Origin: Bradyrhizobium diazoefficiens
Lineage (GTDB): Bacteria > Pseudomonadota > Alphaproteobacteria > Rhizobiales > Xanthobacteraceae
Direction of reading: 5' to 3'
Assembly: GCF_016616235.1 (NCBI RefSeq)
Contig: NZ_CP067100.1
Span: 3,407,001 to 3,471,000 of the forward strand
Length of the DNA stretch: 64,000 bases
Made by a program: the position numbers and the translations under genes
Part shown: positions 20,338 through 30,640 of the stretch, one piece after another
Numbering within the stretch: the first letter of the stretch is position 1
How the letters are laid out: the number at the start of each line of letters is the position of its first letter
Notes under the pieces: generated by a model
The model's input: the letters and a program-made list of their open reading frames with translations, nothing else
Told to the model about the DNA's origin: nothing
Databases searched by the model: none

Positions 20338-20958
20338 ATGGAATTGAAGGTCACCACCCTCGAAGGTAAGGAAGCGGGCTCGGTCCAGCTCTCCGACGCC
20401 ATTTTCGGTCTCGAGCCGCGCGAGGACATCATCGCGCGCTGCGTGCAGTGGCAGCTCAACAAGCGCCAGGCCGGCACCCACAAGGCCAAGGGCCGCGCCG
20501 AGATCTGGCGCACCGGCAAGAAGATGTACAAGCAGAAGGGCACCGGCGGTGCTCGTCACGGCTCGGCCCGCGTGCCGCAGTTCCGTGGCGGCGGCCGTGC
20601 CTTCGGCCCGGTGGTGCGCTCGCACGCCACCGACCTGCCAAAGAAGGTCCGTGCGCTCGCGCTCAAGCATGCGCTCTCGGCCAAGGCCAAGGACGGCGAT
20701 CTCGTCGTGATCGAGAAGGCCGCGCTGGAAGCCGCCAAGACCAAGGCGCTGCTCGGTCACTTCTCGGGCCTCGGGCTCACCAACGCGCTGATCATCGACG
20801 GCGCCGAGCTCAACAACGGCTTTGCCGCCGCGGCCCGCAACATCCCGAACATGGACGTGCTGCCGATCCAGGGCATCAACGTCTACGACATCCTGCGCCG
20901 TCAGAAGCTCGTTCTGACCAAGGCCGCCATCGATGCGCTGGAGGCGCGCTTCAAATGA
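20338..20958 (+). CDS. rplD: 50S ribosomal protein L4
   Basis: L4 is a 206-aa protein whose long loop ([20 protein letters not shown]) lines the peptide exit tunnel. In E. coli it regulates the S10 operon. The ATG at 20338 comes one base after the rplC stop, and the rplW start overlaps its own stop as ATGA, so translation is probably coupled. Confidence 0.99.
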   Translation: MELKVTTLEGKEAGSVQLSDAIFGLEPREDIIARCVQWQLNKRQAGTHKAKGRAEIWRTGKKMYKQKGTGGARHGSARVPQFRGGGRAFGPVVRSHATDLPKKVRALALKHALSAKAKDGDLVVIEKAALEAAKTKALLGHFSGLGLTNALIIDGAELNNGFAAAARNIPNMDVLPIQGINVYDILRRQKLVLTKAAIDALEARFK

Positions 20959-21257
20959 CGAAGAACATCGAGCCTCGCCACTACGACGTGATCCTGTCGC
21001 CGGTCGTGACCGAAAAGGCGACGATCGCCTCGGAGCACAACAAGGTGCTGTTCAAGGTGGCCGCGAAGGCGACCAAGCCGCAGATCAAGGAAGCGATCGA
21101 GAAGCTGTTCGACGTCAAGGTCAAGAGCGTCAACACGCTGGTCCGCAAGGGCAAGACCAAGGTCTTCCGCGGCAATCTCGGCTCGCAGTCGAACTCCAAG
21201 CGCGCGATCGTGACCCTCGAAGAGGGTCATCGGATCGACGTGACCACCGGTCTGTAA
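20955..21257 (+). CDS. rplW: 50S ribosomal protein L23
   Basis: L23 is a 100-aa protein at the tunnel exit and the docking site of trigger factor and SRP. The start [20 protein letters not shown] and [14 protein letters not shown] are typical. Its ATG overlaps the rplD stop by four bases. Twelve bases separate it from rplB. Confidence 0.99.
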   Translation: MTKNIEPRHYDVILSPVVTEKATIASEHNKVLFKVAAKATKPQIKEAIEKLFDVKVKSVNTLVRKGKTKVFRGNLGSQSNSKRAIVTLEEGHRIDVTTGL

Positions 21258-21269
21258 GGTCGTACGACG

Positions 21270-22103
21270 ATGGCACTGAAGACATTCAATCCCACGACGC
21301 CGGGCCAGCGCCAGCTGGTCATGGTCGATCGTTCGGCGCTTTACAAGGGCAAGCCGGTCAAGGCGCTCACCGAGGGCAAGCACTCCTCTGGCGGCCGCAA
21401 CAACACCGGCCGCATCACCGTGCGCTTCCGTGGCGGTGGTCACAAGCGGACGCTGCGTACCGTCGACTTCAAGCGTGAGAAGGTCGACGTTCCCGCGACC
21501 GTCGAGCGGCTCGAATACGATCCGAACCGCACCGGCTTCATCGCGCTGATCAAGTATCAGGACGGCGAGCAGGCCTACATCCTGGCGCCGCAGCGCCTGG
21601 CCGTGGGCGACACCATCGTCGCCGGCAACTATGTCGACGTGAAGCCGGGCAACGTCATGCCGCTCGGCAACATGCCGGTCGGCACGATCATCCACAACAT
21701 CGAGGTCAAGATCGGGAAGGGCGGCCAGCTCGCCCGTTCCGCGGGCACCTATGCCCAACTCGTCGGCCGCGACCAGGACTACGTGATCATCCGCCTGAAC
21801 TCGGGCGAGCAGCGCCTGGTGCACGGCCGTTGCCGCGGCACGATCGGCGCGGTGTCGAACCCGGATCACATGAACACCTCGATCGGCAAGGCCGGTCGCA
21901 AGCGTTGGATGGGCCGCCGCCCGCACAACCGCGGTGTCGCGATGAACCCGATCGACCATCCGCACGGCGGTGGTGAAGGTCGCACCTCGGGCGGCCGCCA
22001 CCCGGTCACCCCGTGGGGCAAGCCGACCAAGGGCAAGAAGACCCGCACCAACAAGTCGACCAACAAATTCATTCTCCTAAGCCGCCACAAGCGGAAGAAG
22101 TAA
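21270..22103 (+). CDS. rplB: 50S ribosomal protein L2
   Basis: L2 is a 277-aa 23S rRNA-binding protein needed for subunit association and peptidyl transfer. The conserved C-terminal region with the functional histidine ([20 protein letters not shown]) is near residues 225-245. Length and order in the S10 operon are normal. Confidence 0.99.
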   Translation: MALKTFNPTTPGQRQLVMVDRSALYKGKPVKALTEGKHSSGGRNNTGRITVRFRGGGHKRTLRTVDFKREKVDVPATVERLEYDPNRTGFIALIKYQDGEQAYILAPQRLAVGDTIVAGNYVDVKPGNVMPLGNMPVGTIIHNIEVKIGKGGQLARSAGTYAQLVGRDQDYVIIRLNSGEQRLVHGRCRGTIGAVSNPDHMNTSIGKAGRKRWMGRRPHNRGVAMNPIDHPHGGGEGRTSGGRHPVTPWGKPTKGKKTRTNKSTNKFILLSRHKRKK

Positions 22104-22115
22104 GGAACGCCGGAC

Positions 22116-22394
22116 ATGGTTCGTTCAGTCTGGAAAGGCCCGTTCGTCGAGGGTTCTCTGCTCAAGAAGGCAGATGCCGCGCGCGCGTCCGGCCGTCACG
22201 ACGTCATCAAGATCTGGAGCCGTCGTTCGACGATCCTGCCGCAGTTCGTCGGCCTGACCTTCGGTGTCTACAACGGTCAGAAGCACGTGCCGGTGGCCGT
22301 CAATGAGGAAATGGTCGGTCACAAGTTCGGCGAGTTCTCGCCGACCCGGACCTTCCATGGCCACTCCGGCGACAAGAAAGCCAAGAAGGCTTGA
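22116..22394 (+). CDS. rpsS: 30S ribosomal protein S19
   Basis: S19 is a 92-aa 30S head protein that pairs with S13 near the A-site finger. The motif [20 protein letters not shown] and the end [19 protein letters not shown] are typical. It lies 12 nt after rplB and 10 nt before rplV. Confidence 0.99.
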   Translation: MVRSVWKGPFVEGSLLKKADAARASGRHDVIKIWSRRSTILPQFVGLTFGVYNGQKHVPVAVNEEMVGHKFGEFSPTRTFHGHSGDKKAKKA

Positions 22395-22404
22395 GGATTA
22401 AACG

Positions 22405-22791
22405 ATGAGCAAACCTAAGCGCGAACGGAGCCTCGCCGAGAACGAGGCCAAGGCGGTCGCCCGGATGCTGCGGGTGAGCCCGCAGAAGCTCAACCTGGTC
22501 GCCCAGCTCATTCGCGGCCGGAAGGCGGCTGCTGCGCTCGCCGACCTGCAGTTCTCGCGCAAGCGGATCGCGGTCGATGTGAAGAAGTGCCTGGAATCTG
22601 CGATCGCCAATGCCGAGAACAACCACGATCTCGACGTCGACGATCTCGTCGTCGCGCAGGCCTTCGTCGGCAACGGCCTCGTGATGAAGCGCTTTGCCGC
22701 CCGCGGTCGTGGCCGCTCGGGCCGTGTCTACAAACCATTTTCGCAGCTGACGATCATCGTTCGTCAGGTCGAAGCCGAAGCAGCGGCTTAA
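22405..22791 (+). CDS. rplV: 50S ribosomal protein L22
   Basis: L22 is a 128-aa protein whose beta hairpin lines the exit tunnel near the macrolide site. The segment [19 protein letters not shown] and the hairpin [18 protein letters not shown] are typical. It is followed by rpsC after 17 nt. Confidence 0.99.
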
Positions 22792-22808
22792 GGGCGCAGG
22801 AGCACACG

Positions 22809-23528
22809 ATGGGTCAAAAGATCAATCCGATCGGTCTGCGTCTCGGCATCAACCGGACCTGGGATTCCCGCTGGTTCGCCGGCAAGCAGGAATACGGCAA
22901 GCTGCTGCACGAGGACGTCAAGATCCGCGAGATCCTGCACAAGGAGCTCAAGCAGGCCGCCGTCGCCCGCATCGTGATCGAGCGTCCGCACAAGAAGTGC
23001 CGCGTCACCATCCACTCGGCACGTCCGGGCGTGGTGATCGGCAAGAAGGGCGCCGACATCGACAAGCTGCGCAAGAAGGTCGCGGACATCACCTCGTCCG
23101 ACGTCGTCATCAACATCGTCGAGATCCGCAAGCCGGAGCTCGATGCGACGCTGGTGGCGGAATCGATCGCGCAGCAGCTGGAGCGCCGCGTCGCGTTCCG
23201 CCGCGCCATGAAGCGCGCCGTGCAGTCGGCGATGCGTCTCGGCGCGGAAGGCATCCGCATCAACTGCTCGGGACGTCTGGGCGGTGCGGAAATCGCGCGC
23301 ATGGAGTGGTACCGCGAAGGTCGCGTGCCGCTGCACACGCTGCGCGCAGATATCGACTACGGCGTTGCGACCGCGTTCACGACCTTCGGCACCTGCGGCG
23401 TCAAGGTCTGGATCTTCAAGGGCGAGATCCTCGAGCACGATCCGATGGCCCAGGACAAGAGAATGGCCGAAGGCGAGACCGGCGGCGGTGGCGATCGTGG
23501 TGGCCGTCAGCGCCGCGATGCGGCCTGA
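22809..23528 (+). CDS. rpsC: 30S ribosomal protein S3
   Basis: S3 is a 239-aa protein at the mRNA entry site with helicase activity. It has the KH motif [10 protein letters not shown] and the C-terminal domain. The start [18 protein letters not shown] is the usual one, with GGAG upstream. The last ~20 residues are a glycine- and charge-rich tail. Confidence 0.99.
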   Translation: MGQKINPIGLRLGINRTWDSRWFAGKQEYGKLLHEDVKIREILHKELKQAAVARIVIERPHKKCRVTIHSARPGVVIGKKGADIDKLRKKVADITSSDVVINIVEIRKPELDATLVAESIAQQLERRVAFRRAMKRAVQSAMRLGAEGIRINCSGRLGGAEIARMEWYREGRVPLHTLRADIDYGVATAFTTFGTCGVKVWIFKGEILEHDPMAQDKRMAEGETGGGGDRGGRQRRDAA

Positions 23529-23558
23529 GCCAGTACAGGGAATTGAGGGCTTAAAGCC

Positions 23559-23972
23559 ATGATGCAACCTAAGAAAACGAAGTTCCGGAAGGCGCATAAG
23601 GGCCGTATCCACGGCGTCGCGTCTTCGGGCGCAACGTTGGCGTTCGGCCAGTTCGGCCTGAAGGCGACCGAGCCTGAGCGCGTCACGGCGCGCCAGATCG
23701 AAGCCGCGCGCCGCGCGCTGACGCGCCACATGAAGCGTGCCGGCCGCGTCTGGATCCGCGTGTTCCCCGACGTTCCGGTGTCGAAGAAGCCGGCCGAAGT
23801 CCGCATGGGCTCCGGCAAGGGCTCGCCGGAATTGTGGGTGGCCCGCGTCAAGCCGGGCCGGGTGCTGTTCGAGATCGACGGCGTCAACACCCAGACGGCG
23901 CGTGAGGCGCTGACCCTGGCGGCCGCCAAGCTGCCGATCAAGACGCGCTTCGTCGAGCGCATTGCGGAGTAA
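23559..23972 (+). CDS. rplP: 50S ribosomal protein L16
   Basis: L16 is a 137-aa protein near the A site. The segment [20 protein letters not shown] contains the arginine that is hydroxylated in E. coli. The start has two consecutive ATG codons (23559 and 23562); the second gives [14 protein letters not shown], so the true start may be either. Confidence 0.98.
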   Translation: MMQPKKTKFRKAHKGRIHGVASSGATLAFGQFGLKATEPERVTARQIEAARRALTRHMKRAGRVWIRVFPDVPVSKKPAEVRMGSGKGSPELWVARVKPGRVLFEIDGVNTQTAREALTLAAAKLPIKTRFVERIAE

Positions 23973-23977
23973 TGGCC

Positions 23978-24184
23978 ATGGCCCAGATGAAGATCGAAGA
24001 CATCCGCGCGATGAGCCCCGACCAGCAGGATGACGCCATCCTGAACCTGAAGAAGGAGCGCTTCAACCTGCGCTTCCAGCGCGCCACCGGGCAGCTCGAG
24101 AACACCTCGCGCTTGCGCGAGGCTCGCCGCGACATCGCCCGCATCAAGACCGTCGCCGCGCAGAAGCGCGCGAAAGAGAAGTAA
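23978..24184 (+). CDS. rpmC: 50S ribosomal protein L29
   Basis: L29 is a small tunnel-exit protein, here 68 aa. I choose the ATG at 23978 because GGAG at 23966-23969 is 8 nt upstream. The in-frame ATG at 23972, which overlaps the rplP stop, would leave only 2 nt. The segment [20 protein letters not shown] is diagnostic. Confidence 0.97.
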   Translation: MAQMKIEDIRAMSPDQQDDAILNLKKERFNLRFQRATGQLENTSRLREARRDIARIKTVAAQKRAKEK

Positions 24185-24197
24185 GGGGCTTACGAAT

Positions 24198-24446
24198 ATG
24201 CCGAAACGTACTCTGCAGGGCGTGGTCGTCAGCGACAAGACTGCCAAGACCGTCGTGGTGCGCGTCGATCGCCGCTTCACGCATCCGATCTACAAGAAGA
24301 CGATCCGCCGTTCGAAGAACTACCACGCGCACGACGAGGACAACCAGTTCAAGCCGGGCGATATGGTGTGGATCGAGGAATCGAAGCCGATTTCGAAGTT
24401 GAAGCGGTGGGTCGTGATCCGGGGCGAGCACAAGAAAAGCGCCTGA
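24198..24446 (+). CDS. rpsQ: 30S ribosomal protein S17
   Basis: S17 is an 82-aa OB-fold primary binder of 16S rRNA. The start [20 protein letters not shown] and the segment [16 protein letters not shown] are typical. An 84-nt gap then separates the S10 genes from rplN, the start of the spc operon. Confidence 0.99.
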   Translation: MPKRTLQGVVVSDKTAKTVVVRVDRRFTHPIYKKTIRRSKNYHAHDEDNQFKPGDMVWIEESKPISKLKRWVVIRGEHKKSA

Positions 24447-24530
24447 TCTGTTGGCTTTAGCCGACTGACTTCAGGGAAATGTTGAGCGCCGGCTGGGCTG
24501 GCGCAATTGGAAAGAGGACGAGGTGCATCA

Positions 24531-24899
24531 ATGATTCAGATGCAGACCAACCTCGACGTGGCCGATAATTCTGGCGCACGCCGTGTCATGTGTATCAAGG
24601 TGCTCGGAGGCTCCAAGCGCCGCTACGCCACGATCGGCGACATCATCGTCGTCTCGATCAAGGAAGCGATTCCGCGTGGCAAGGTGAAGAAGGGCGACGT
24701 GATGAAGGCCGTCGTGGTGCGCGTCCGCAAGGACATCCGCCGCGCCGACGGTTCGGTCATCCGTTTCGACCGCAACGCCGCCGTGCTGATCAACAACCAG
24801 TCCGAGCCGGTCGGCACCCGTATCTTCGGGCCCGTGCCGCGCGAACTGCGCGCCAAGAACCACATGAAGATCATCTCGCTCGCGCCGGAGGTGCTGTGA
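24531..24899 (+). CDS. rplN: 50S ribosomal protein L14
   Basis: L14 is a 122-aa protein at the subunit interface. [18 protein letters not shown] is the family start, so I use the ATG at 24531 and not the in-frame ATG 24 nt upstream. Its stop overlaps the rplX start (TGATG), suggesting translational coupling. Confidence 0.98.
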   Translation: MIQMQTNLDVADNSGARRVMCIKVLGGSKRRYATIGDIIVVSIKEAIPRGKVKKGDVMKAVVVRVRKDIRRADGSVIRFDRNAAVLINNQSEPVGTRIFGPVPRELRAKNHMKIISLAPEVL

Positions 24900-25213
24900 T
24901 GGCTGCGAAGATCCGCAAGGGCGACAAGGTCGTCGTGCTGACCGGCCGCGACAAGGGCCGGACCGGCGAAGTGTTCGAGGTTCGTCCCGACGCCGGCACC
25001 GCGCTGGTGCGCGGCATCAACATGGTCAAGCGTCACCAGAAGCAGACGCAGGCCCAGGAGGGCGGCATCATCTCGAAAGAGGCGCCGATCCAACTGTCCA
25101 ACATCGCGTATGTCGGCAAGGACGGAAAGCCGACCCGCGTCGGATTCAAGATTCTGGCGGACGGCAAGAAGGTCCGCATCGCCAAGAGCTCGGGAGCTGA
25201 GATCGATGGCTGA
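24899..25213 (+). CDS. rplX: 50S ribosomal protein L24
   Basis: L24 is a 104-aa KOW-domain protein that initiates 50S assembly. [20 protein letters not shown] is the KOW motif near the N-terminus. It overlaps rplN by one base and rplE by eight. Confidence 0.99.
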   Translation: MAAKIRKGDKVVVLTGRDKGRTGEVFEVRPDAGTALVRGINMVKRHQKQTQAQEGGIISKEAPIQLSNIAYVGKDGKPTRVGFKILADGKKVRIAKSSGAEIDG

Positions 25214-25763
25214 GGCCGCTTACACCCCGCGCCTGCGCGCGGAATACGACGCGAAGATCCGCACGGCCATGACCGAGAAGTTCGGTTATGAGAACGTGAT
25301 GCAGGTTCCGCGCCTGGACAAGGTCGTGCTGAACATGGGCGTCGGCGATTCCGTCAACGACCGCAAGAAGGCCGAGACCGCCGCCGCCGAGCTGACCCAG
25401 ATCGCCGGCCAGAAGGCGATCGTGACCTATTCGCGCATCGCGATCGCGACCTTCAAGCTGCGTGAGAACCAGCCGATCGGCTGCAAGGTCACGCTGCGCA
25501 AGGCCCGCATGTACGAGTTCATCGACCGCCTGGTGACGGTCGCGCTGCCGCGCGTCCGCGACTTCCGTGGCCTGAACCCGAAGAGCTTTGATGGCCGCGG
25601 CAACTACTCGCTCGGCATCAAGGAGCACATCATTTTCCCCGAGATCGACTTCGACAAGGTCACGGAAGCCCGCGGTATGGACATCACCGTCTGCACCACG
25701 GCCAAGACCGACGAAGAGGCGAGGGCCTTGTTGACCGCTTTCAATTTCCCGTTCCGGCAGTGA
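25206..25763 (+). CDS. rplE: 50S ribosomal protein L5
   Basis: L5 is a 185-aa 5S rRNA-binding protein of the central protuberance. [15 protein letters not shown] and [19 protein letters not shown] are typical. The ATG at 25206 lies within the last codons of rplX, indicating tight coupling. Confidence 0.99.
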   Translation: MAEAAYTPRLRAEYDAKIRTAMTEKFGYENVMQVPRLDKVVLNMGVGDSVNDRKKAETAAAELTQIAGQKAIVTYSRIAIATFKLRENQPIGCKVTLRKARMYEFIDRLVTVALPRVRDFRGLNPKSFDGRGNYSLGIKEHIIFPEIDFDKVTEARGMDITVCTTAKTDEEARALLTAFNFPFRQ

Positions 25764-25809
25764 GACGCTGAGCTAAAGCCTCTCAAACGCGGATACCCAG
25801 GAGCCAAGC

Positions 25810-26115
25810 ATGGCAAAGAAGAGTTCAGTCGAGAAGAACAACCGGCGCAAGCGGATGGTGAAGAACGCCGCCGCCAAGCGCGAGCGGTTGAAGGCGATCA
25901 TCGCCGACAAGAAGCTGCCGATGGAAGAGCGTTTCGCCGCGACGTTGAAGCTGGCGGAAATGCCGCGCAACTCGTCGGCGACCCGCATCCGCCTGCGCTG
26001 CGAGCTGTCGGGCCGCCCGCGCTCGAACTATCGCAAGAACAAGCTGTCCCGTATCGCGCTGCGCGAACTTGGCTCCAAGGGCATGGTCCCGGGCCTCGTG
26101 AAGTCGAGCTGGTAA
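25810..26115 (+). CDS. rpsN: 30S ribosomal protein S14 (zinc-free type)
   Basis: S14 is a 101-aa protein of the 30S head. This is the long form without the CxxC pairs of the zinc-binding paralogue; it contains only one cysteine. [18 protein letters not shown] is typical. It follows rplE after 46 nt. Confidence 0.99.
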   Translation: MAKKSSVEKNNRRKRMVKNAAAKRERLKAIIADKKLPMEERFAATLKLAEMPRNSSATRIRLRCELSGRPRSNYRKNKLSRIALRELGSKGMVPGLVKSSW

Positions 26116-26129
26116 GGAGGGTCGTTTAG

Positions 26130-26528
26130 ATGTCTACGCACGATCCAATCAGCGATCTGATCACCCGCATCCGCAACGCGCAGATGCGCTCCAAGACCAA
26201 GGTCTCGACGCCTGGCTCGAAGATGCGCGAGAACGTGCTCGAGGTGCTGAAGTCCGAGGGTTACATCCGCGGCTACGCCACGGTCGAGCACTCCTCGGGC
26301 CGCAGCGAGATCGAGATCGAGCTGAAATATTTCGACGGCGAGCCCGTCATCCGCGAGATCGAACGAGTCTCCAAGCCGGGGCGCCGCGTCTACGCCTCGG
26401 TGAAGGCTCTGCCGCGGGTCAACAACGGGCTCGGCATTTCGGTGTTGTCGACGCCGAAGGGGATCATGGCCGACCACAGCGCGCGCGACGCGAATGTGGG
26501 CGGCGAAGTCCTCTTCACGGTGTTCTGA
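26130..26528 (+). CDS. rpsH: 30S ribosomal protein S8
   Basis: S8 is a 132-aa 16S-binding protein that in E. coli represses the spc operon. The start [18 protein letters not shown] and the motif [18 protein letters not shown] are typical. A strong AAGGAGG precedes its ATG. Confidence 0.99.
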   Translation: MSTHDPISDLITRIRNAQMRSKTKVSTPGSKMRENVLEVLKSEGYIRGYATVEHSSGRSEIEIELKYFDGEPVIREIERVSKPGRRVYASVKALPRVNNGLGISVLSTPKGIMADHSARDANVGGEVLFTVF

Positions 26529-26544
26529 GAAGGATTTTTCATCC

Positions 26545-27078
26545 ATGTCACGTGTTGGCAAAAGGCCTGTGGCGGTTCCGTCGGGTGTGACCGCGACCGT
26601 CGATGGGCAGACCGTCAAGATGAAGGGCCCGAAGGGCCAGCTTCAGTTCGTCGTCCACGACGACGTCGAGGTGAAGCTCGAGAGCGGCCAGATCAAGGTC
26701 AAGCCGCGGGCCGAGACCAACCGCGCGCGCGCCCTGTACGGCACCGCTCGCGCCCAGGTCGCGAATCTGGTCGAAGGCGTCACCAAGGGCTTCGAGAAGA
26801 AGCTCGAGATCACCGGCGTCGGTTACCGCGCCGCGATGCAGGGCAAGAACCTGCAGCTCGCGCTCGGCTACAGCCACGACGTGATCTATCCGATCCCGGA
26901 GGGGATCACGATCGCCGTGCCGAAGCCGACCGAGATCACGGTGTCGGGCAGCGACGTGCAGCGCGTCGGCCAGGTCGCCGCCGAGATCCGCTCCTATCGG
27001 CCGCCGGAGCCCTACAAGGGCAAGGGCGTGAAGTATGTTGGCGAATTCATCTTCCGCAAGGAAGGCAAGAAGAAGTAA
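26545..27078 (+). CDS. rplF: 50S ribosomal protein L6
   Basis: L6 is a 177-aa protein near the factor-binding site. [15 protein letters not shown] at the start and [20 protein letters not shown] are typical. I use the ATG at 26545, 16 nt after rpsH; the open frame upstream lies within rpsH. Confidence 0.99.
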   Translation: MSRVGKRPVAVPSGVTATVDGQTVKMKGPKGQLQFVVHDDVEVKLESGQIKVKPRAETNRARALYGTARAQVANLVEGVTKGFEKKLEITGVGYRAAMQGKNLQLALGYSHDVIYPIPEGITIAVPKPTEITVSGSDVQRVGQVAAEIRSYRPPEPYKGKGVKYVGEFIFRKEGKKK

Positions 27079-27089
27079 CGGAGCCGGTC

Positions 27090-27452
27090 ATGTCCAAAGC
27101 CAAGGTTACGAATGCCCGGCGCAAGCGGAGTGTGCGGCTGAAGCTGCGCCGCTCCGGTGGCGGCCGTCCGCGTCTGTCGGTATTCCGCTCGTCCAAGCAC
27201 ATCTACGCCCAGGTCATCGACGACCTGAAGGGCGAGACGCTGGCCTCTGCCTCCTCGCTCGAGAAGTCGATGCGCGACGGCGGCAAGACCGGCGCCGACA
27301 TCGATGCGGCGAAGGCGGTCGGCAAGCTGCTGGCCGAGCGCGCCGCCGAGAAGGGTGTCAAGGAAGTCGTGTTCGATCGCGGCAGCTACCTCTATCACGG
27401 GCGCGTCAAGGCTCTTGCCGACGCTGCGCGTGAGAGCGGGCTGAGCTTCTAA
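27090..27452 (+). CDS. rplR: 50S ribosomal protein L18
   Basis: L18 is a 120-aa 5S rRNA-binding protein. [20 protein letters not shown] and the end [20 protein letters not shown] are typical. It is followed by rpsE after 44 nt. Confidence 0.99.
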   Translation: MSKAKVTNARRKRSVRLKLRRSGGGRPRLSVFRSSKHIYAQVIDDLKGETLASASSLEKSMRDGGKTGADIDAAKAVGKLLAERAAEKGVKEVVFDRGSYLYHGRVKALADAARESGLSF

Positions 27453-27496
27453 CGGAATTTGAGGATTGAGGCGCAAGCCTCTGAAGGATTGGAAAA

Positions 27497-28090
27497 ATGG
27501 CAGAACGCGAACAACGTGGTGGACGCGATCAACGCGGCGGCGGACGCGACCGCAAGGAGCGCGAGGAGCGCGACAGCGAGTTCGTCGACAAGCTGGTCCA
27601 CATCAACCGCGTGGCCAAGGTCGTCAAGGGCGGCAAGCGCTTCGGTTTCGCAGCGCTGGTCGTGATCGGCGATCAGAAGGGTCGCGCCGGCTTCGGTCAC
27701 GGCAAGGCCCGCGAAGTGCCCGAGGCGATCCGCAAGGCGACCGAGTCCGCCAAGCGCAACCTGACCCGGGTCTCGCTGCGCGAGGGCCGCACACTGCATC
27801 ACGACATCGCCGGCCGTCATGGCGCGGGCCGTGTCTATCTGCGTGCAGCTCCGGCCGGTACCGGCATCATCGCCGGCGGCCCAATGCGCGCCGTGTTCGA
27901 GACGCTCGGCGTCCAGGACGTGGTGGCGAAGTCGATCGGCTCGTCGAACCCCTACAACATGGTGCGCGCGACCTTCGATGCGCTCAAGCACCAGGATTCG
28001 CCGCGTTCGGTCGCAGCCCGCCGCAACATCAAGGTGTCCACTCTGCAGTCCCGCCGTATCGGCGGTGATGCCGAGGCGGCTGCCGACTAA
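27497..28090 (+). CDS. rpsE: 30S ribosomal protein S5
   Basis: S5 is a 197-aa protein involved in decoding fidelity. The first ~28 residues form a highly charged extension rich in Arg, Glu and Gly before the conserved [29 protein letters not shown] is typical of the family. The ATG at 27497 follows GAAGGATTGGAAAA. Confidence 0.98.
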   Translation: MAEREQRGGRDQRGGGRDRKEREERDSEFVDKLVHINRVAKVVKGGKRFGFAALVVIGDQKGRAGFGHGKAREVPEAIRKATESAKRNLTRVSLREGRTLHHDIAGRHGAGRVYLRAAPAGTGIIAGGPMRAVFETLGVQDVVAKSIGSSNPYNMVRATFDALKHQDSPRSVAARRNIKVSTLQSRRIGGDAEAAAD

Positions 28091-28113
28091 CGGAAGGTTC
28101 GGAGTAGACTCCC

Positions 28114-28320
28114 ATGGCCAAGGACGCCGCTAAGTCCAGCAAGACGATCAAGCTCGAGCAGACCGGCAGCGCGATCCGCCGCCATCACTCGCAGCGGTCG
28201 ACGCTGATCGGGCTCAAGCTCAACAAGATCGGCCGCACCAGCGAACTGCCGGATACCCCGGCGGTCCGCGGCATGATCGACAAGGTTCACCATCTCGTCC
28301 GCATCGTCGACGAGAAGTAA
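28114..28320 (+). CDS. rpmD: 50S ribosomal protein L30
   Basis: L30 is a 68-aa protein. Residues 11-68 match the family ([20 protein letters not shown], then [20 protein letters not shown]). Six bases after the stop comes a palindromic repeat, and then rplO. Confidence 0.98.
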   Translation: MAKDAAKSSKTIKLEQTGSAIRRHHSQRSTLIGLKLNKIGRTSELPDTPAVRGMIDKVHHLVRIVDEK

Positions 28321-28326
28321 GCAAAA

Positions 28327-28374
28327 GCGCATGATCCCGAAACCGGGTGCCGGTCTTCGGTGACGATCATGCGC
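28327..28374. repeat. Palindromic intergenic repeat, copy 2
   Basis: A 48-nt imperfect palindrome with GCGCATGATC and GATCATGCGC arms and a GCCGGTCTTCGG core fills most of the rpmD-rplO gap. It is related to the copies at 19523-19571 and 37679-37727. Confidence 0.7.
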
Positions 28375-28394
28375 AAGACACAAGGAGAAGGGCG

Positions 28395-28880
28395 ATGAAG
28401 CTCAGCGATATCGCCGACAACGCCGGGTCGCGCAAGAAGCGTATGCGCGTCGGCCGCGGCATCGGTTCGGGCAAGGGCAAGCAGTCCGGCCGCGGCGGCA
28501 AGGGCCAGACCGCGCGTTCGGGCGTGCGCATCAAGGGTTTCGAAGGCGGCCAGATGCCGATGCATCGCCGTCTGCCCAAGCGCGGCTTCAACAACATCTT
28601 CCGCGTCGAGTTCGCCGAGATCAATCTCGACCGGCTCCAGGAAGCGGTCGATGCCAAGAAGATCGACGCCGGCAGCGTCGTCAATGTCGAGGCCCTGGTG
28701 AAGGGCGGCGTGCTGCGCCGCGCCAAGGCCGGCCTGCGGCTGCTCGGCCGTGGCGAGCTCAAGTCCAAGCTCAACATCGAAGTGCACGGCGCCAGCAAGA
28801 CCGCGATCGCGGCGGTCGAGAAGGCCGGCGGTTCGGTGAAGATCCTCGCCCCCGCCAAGGAAGAAGGCGAGGCGGCGTAA
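28395..28880 (+). CDS. rplO: 50S ribosomal protein L15
   Basis: L15 is a 161-aa late-assembly protein. [20 protein letters not shown] and [18 protein letters not shown] are diagnostic. The start [16 protein letters not shown] at 28395 is preceded by AAGGAGAAGG. secY follows after a 150-nt gap that contains a hairpin. Confidence 0.99.
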   Translation: MKLSDIADNAGSRKKRMRVGRGIGSGKGKQSGRGGKGQTARSGVRIKGFEGGQMPMHRRLPKRGFNNIFRVEFAEINLDRLQEAVDAKKIDAGSVVNVEALVKGGVLRRAKAGLRLLGRGELKSKLNIEVHGASKTAIAAVEKAGGSVKILAPAKEEGEAA

Positions 28881-28893
28881 CAACTGCGTCATT

Positions 28894-28912
28894 GGCCCGC
28901 GCCTCGCGGGCC
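28894..28912 (+). terminator. Terminator-like hairpin between rplO and secY
   Basis: An 8-bp stem GGCCCGCG with its complement and a 3-nt loop is followed only by TTT. It begins 14 nt after the rplO stop. It may reduce rather than end transcription into secY. Confidence 0.4.
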
Positions 28913-29030
28913 TTTACGCATGCGGGACGATGGACTTATCGAAGCCGAAGCCCCAGATAATGTCCGGCGTCCGCTAGAATAGCCCGGCCGCGGGTATCAC
29001 GGCGCAACAGGCGGCGGGAGAAAGTCCAAG

Positions 29031-30365
29031 ATGGTCTCTGCAGCGGAACAACTGGCAGCCAATCTCAATTTCGGCGCGTTTGCGAAGGCCGACGAACTGA
29101 AGAAGCGCATCTGGTTCACCCTGGGTGCGCTGCTCGTTTATCGGCTCGGAACCTACATCCCGCTGCCGGGCATCGATCCCAACATCTGGGAGCAGGTGTT
29201 CAAGTCGCAGGCGGGCGGCATCCTCGGCATGTTCAACATGTTCGCCGGCGGCGGCATCCACCGCATGGCGATCTTTGCGCTGAACATCATGCCGTACATC
29301 TCGGCCTCGATCATCATCCAGCTCCTCACCACCGTCTCGCCGCAGCTCGAGGCGCTGAAGAAGGAGGGCGAGGCCGGCCGCAAGACGCTGAACCAGTACA
29401 CCCGCTACCTGACGGTGATCCTGGCCGCGTTCCAATCCTATGGTATCGCGGTGGGTCTCGAAGGCGCCGGCAATGTCGTCAGCGACCCCGGCATGTTCTT
29501 CCGCCTGTCCACGGCAATCACGCTGACCGGCGGCACCATGTTCCTGATGTGGCTGGGCGAGCAGATCACCTCGCGCGGCATCGGCAATGGTATCTCGCTG
29601 ATCATTCTCTCCGGCATCGTCGCCGAGCTGCCCGCGGCGCTCGCCAACATGCTCGAGCTCGGCCGTCAGGGCGCGATGTCGACCGGCCTGATCCTGGTCG
29701 TGATCGTCATGGCGGTCGCCGTCATCGCTTTCATCGTGTTCATGGAGCGCGCCCAGCGCCGGCTCCTGATCCAGTATCCGAAGCGCCAGGTCGGCAACAA
29801 GATGTTCGAGGGCCAGTCCTCGCATTTGCCGCTCAAGCTCAACACCTCGGGCGTGATCCCGCCGATCTTCGCGTCCTCGCTGCTGCTGCTGCCGACCACG
29901 GTTGCGAACTTCAACGCCGGCCGCGGGCCGGAATGGTTCCAGTGGATCACCACCCAGCTCGGCCACGGCCGCCCGCTGTTCCTGATCCTCTATCTCGCCC
30001 TGATCGTGTTCTTCGCCTTCTTCTACACCGCGATCGTGTTCAACCCGACCGAGACCGCTGACAATCTGAAGAAGCACGGCGGCTTCATCCCGGGCATCCG
30101 TCCGGGCGAGCGCACCGCCGAATATATCGACTACGTGCTGTCGCGCATCACTGTGCTCGGTGCGATTTATCTCGCGATCGTCTGCTTGATTCCGGAAATC
30201 CTGATCTCCTACGCCTCGGTGCCGTTCTACTTCGGCGGCACGTCGCTGCTGATCGTCGTCAGCGTGACCATGGATACGGTGGCGCAGGTGCAGGGCTATC
30301 TGCTGGCGCATCAGTACGAAGGTCTGATCCGCAAGTCGAAGCTGCGCGGCGGCCGCCGCCGCTAA
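29031..30365 (+). CDS. secY: Protein translocase subunit SecY
   Basis: SecY is the 444-aa pore subunit of the Sec channel in the inner membrane, with ten predicted membrane segments. [15 protein letters not shown] near residue 40, the segment [20 protein letters not shown] and the cytosolic loop [19 protein letters not shown] are diagnostic. The start is preceded by GGGAGAAAG. It sits between the spc genes and adk, as usual. Confidence 0.99.
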   Translation: MVSAAEQLAANLNFGAFAKADELKKRIWFTLGALLVYRLGTYIPLPGIDPNIWEQVFKSQAGGILGMFNMFAGGGIHRMAIFALNIMPYISASIIIQLLTTVSPQLEALKKEGEAGRKTLNQYTRYLTVILAAFQSYGIAVGLEGAGNVVSDPGMFFRLSTAITLTGGTMFLMWLGEQITSRGIGNGISLIILSGIVAELPAALANMLELGRQGAMSTGLILVVIVMAVAVIAFIVFMERAQRRLLIQYPKRQVGNKMFEGQSSHLPLKLNTSGVIPPIFASSLLLLPTTVANFNAGRGPEWFQWITTQLGHGRPLFLILYLALIVFFAFFYTAIVFNPTETADNLKKHGGFIPGIRPGERTAEYIDYVLSRITVLGAIYLAIVCLIPEILISYASVPFYFGGTSLLIVVSVTMDTVAQVQGYLLAHQYEGLIRKSKLRGGRRR

Positions 30366-30380
30366 GCGCAGCGCTTTCAA

Positions 30381-30400
30381 GGCGGCGCGACAGCGCCGCC
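30381..30400 (+). other. Hairpin downstream of secY
   Basis: An 8-bp GC stem (GGCGGCGC with its complement) with a GACA loop lies 15 nt after the secY stop. There is no U run after it, so complete termination is doubtful. Confidence 0.4.
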
Positions 30401-30511
30401 GATTCGCCGTGCGAGCAACGCGCGGCGCCCGCGCAAGCGGTGAGCCAGTCATGCGGCCATGTCGGCAGAGCTGCTCTCACTGCGACGCAATCACTGATTT
30501 CAAAGGCCTTC

Positions 30512-30541
30512 TTGGCGTCCGGGCATTTGCTCCCCTATGAT
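30512..30541 (+). promoter_or_regulatory. Candidate internal promoter before adk
   Basis: TTGGCG at 30512-30517 and TATGAT at 30536-30541 are 18 nt apart, about 100 nt upstream of the adk ATG. The 275-nt secY-adk gap is unusually long for this operon, which supports a separate promoter. Confidence 0.4.
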
Positions 30542-30640
30542 ATGGGTAGCGGTGCGGCGCTGATTATGATTTGCACTGTTACCGAACTTTCAAACACAGG
30601 TGCGCGACGTATCGCTCACCAATCCGGGGGGCGTACGCCG

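Noticed and set aside
30440..30640. 67-codon N-terminal extension of adenylate kinase
   Set aside because: The kinase fold begins at the ATG at 30641 ([10 protein letters not shown]). The upstream part holds a likely promoter and has no protein-like features.
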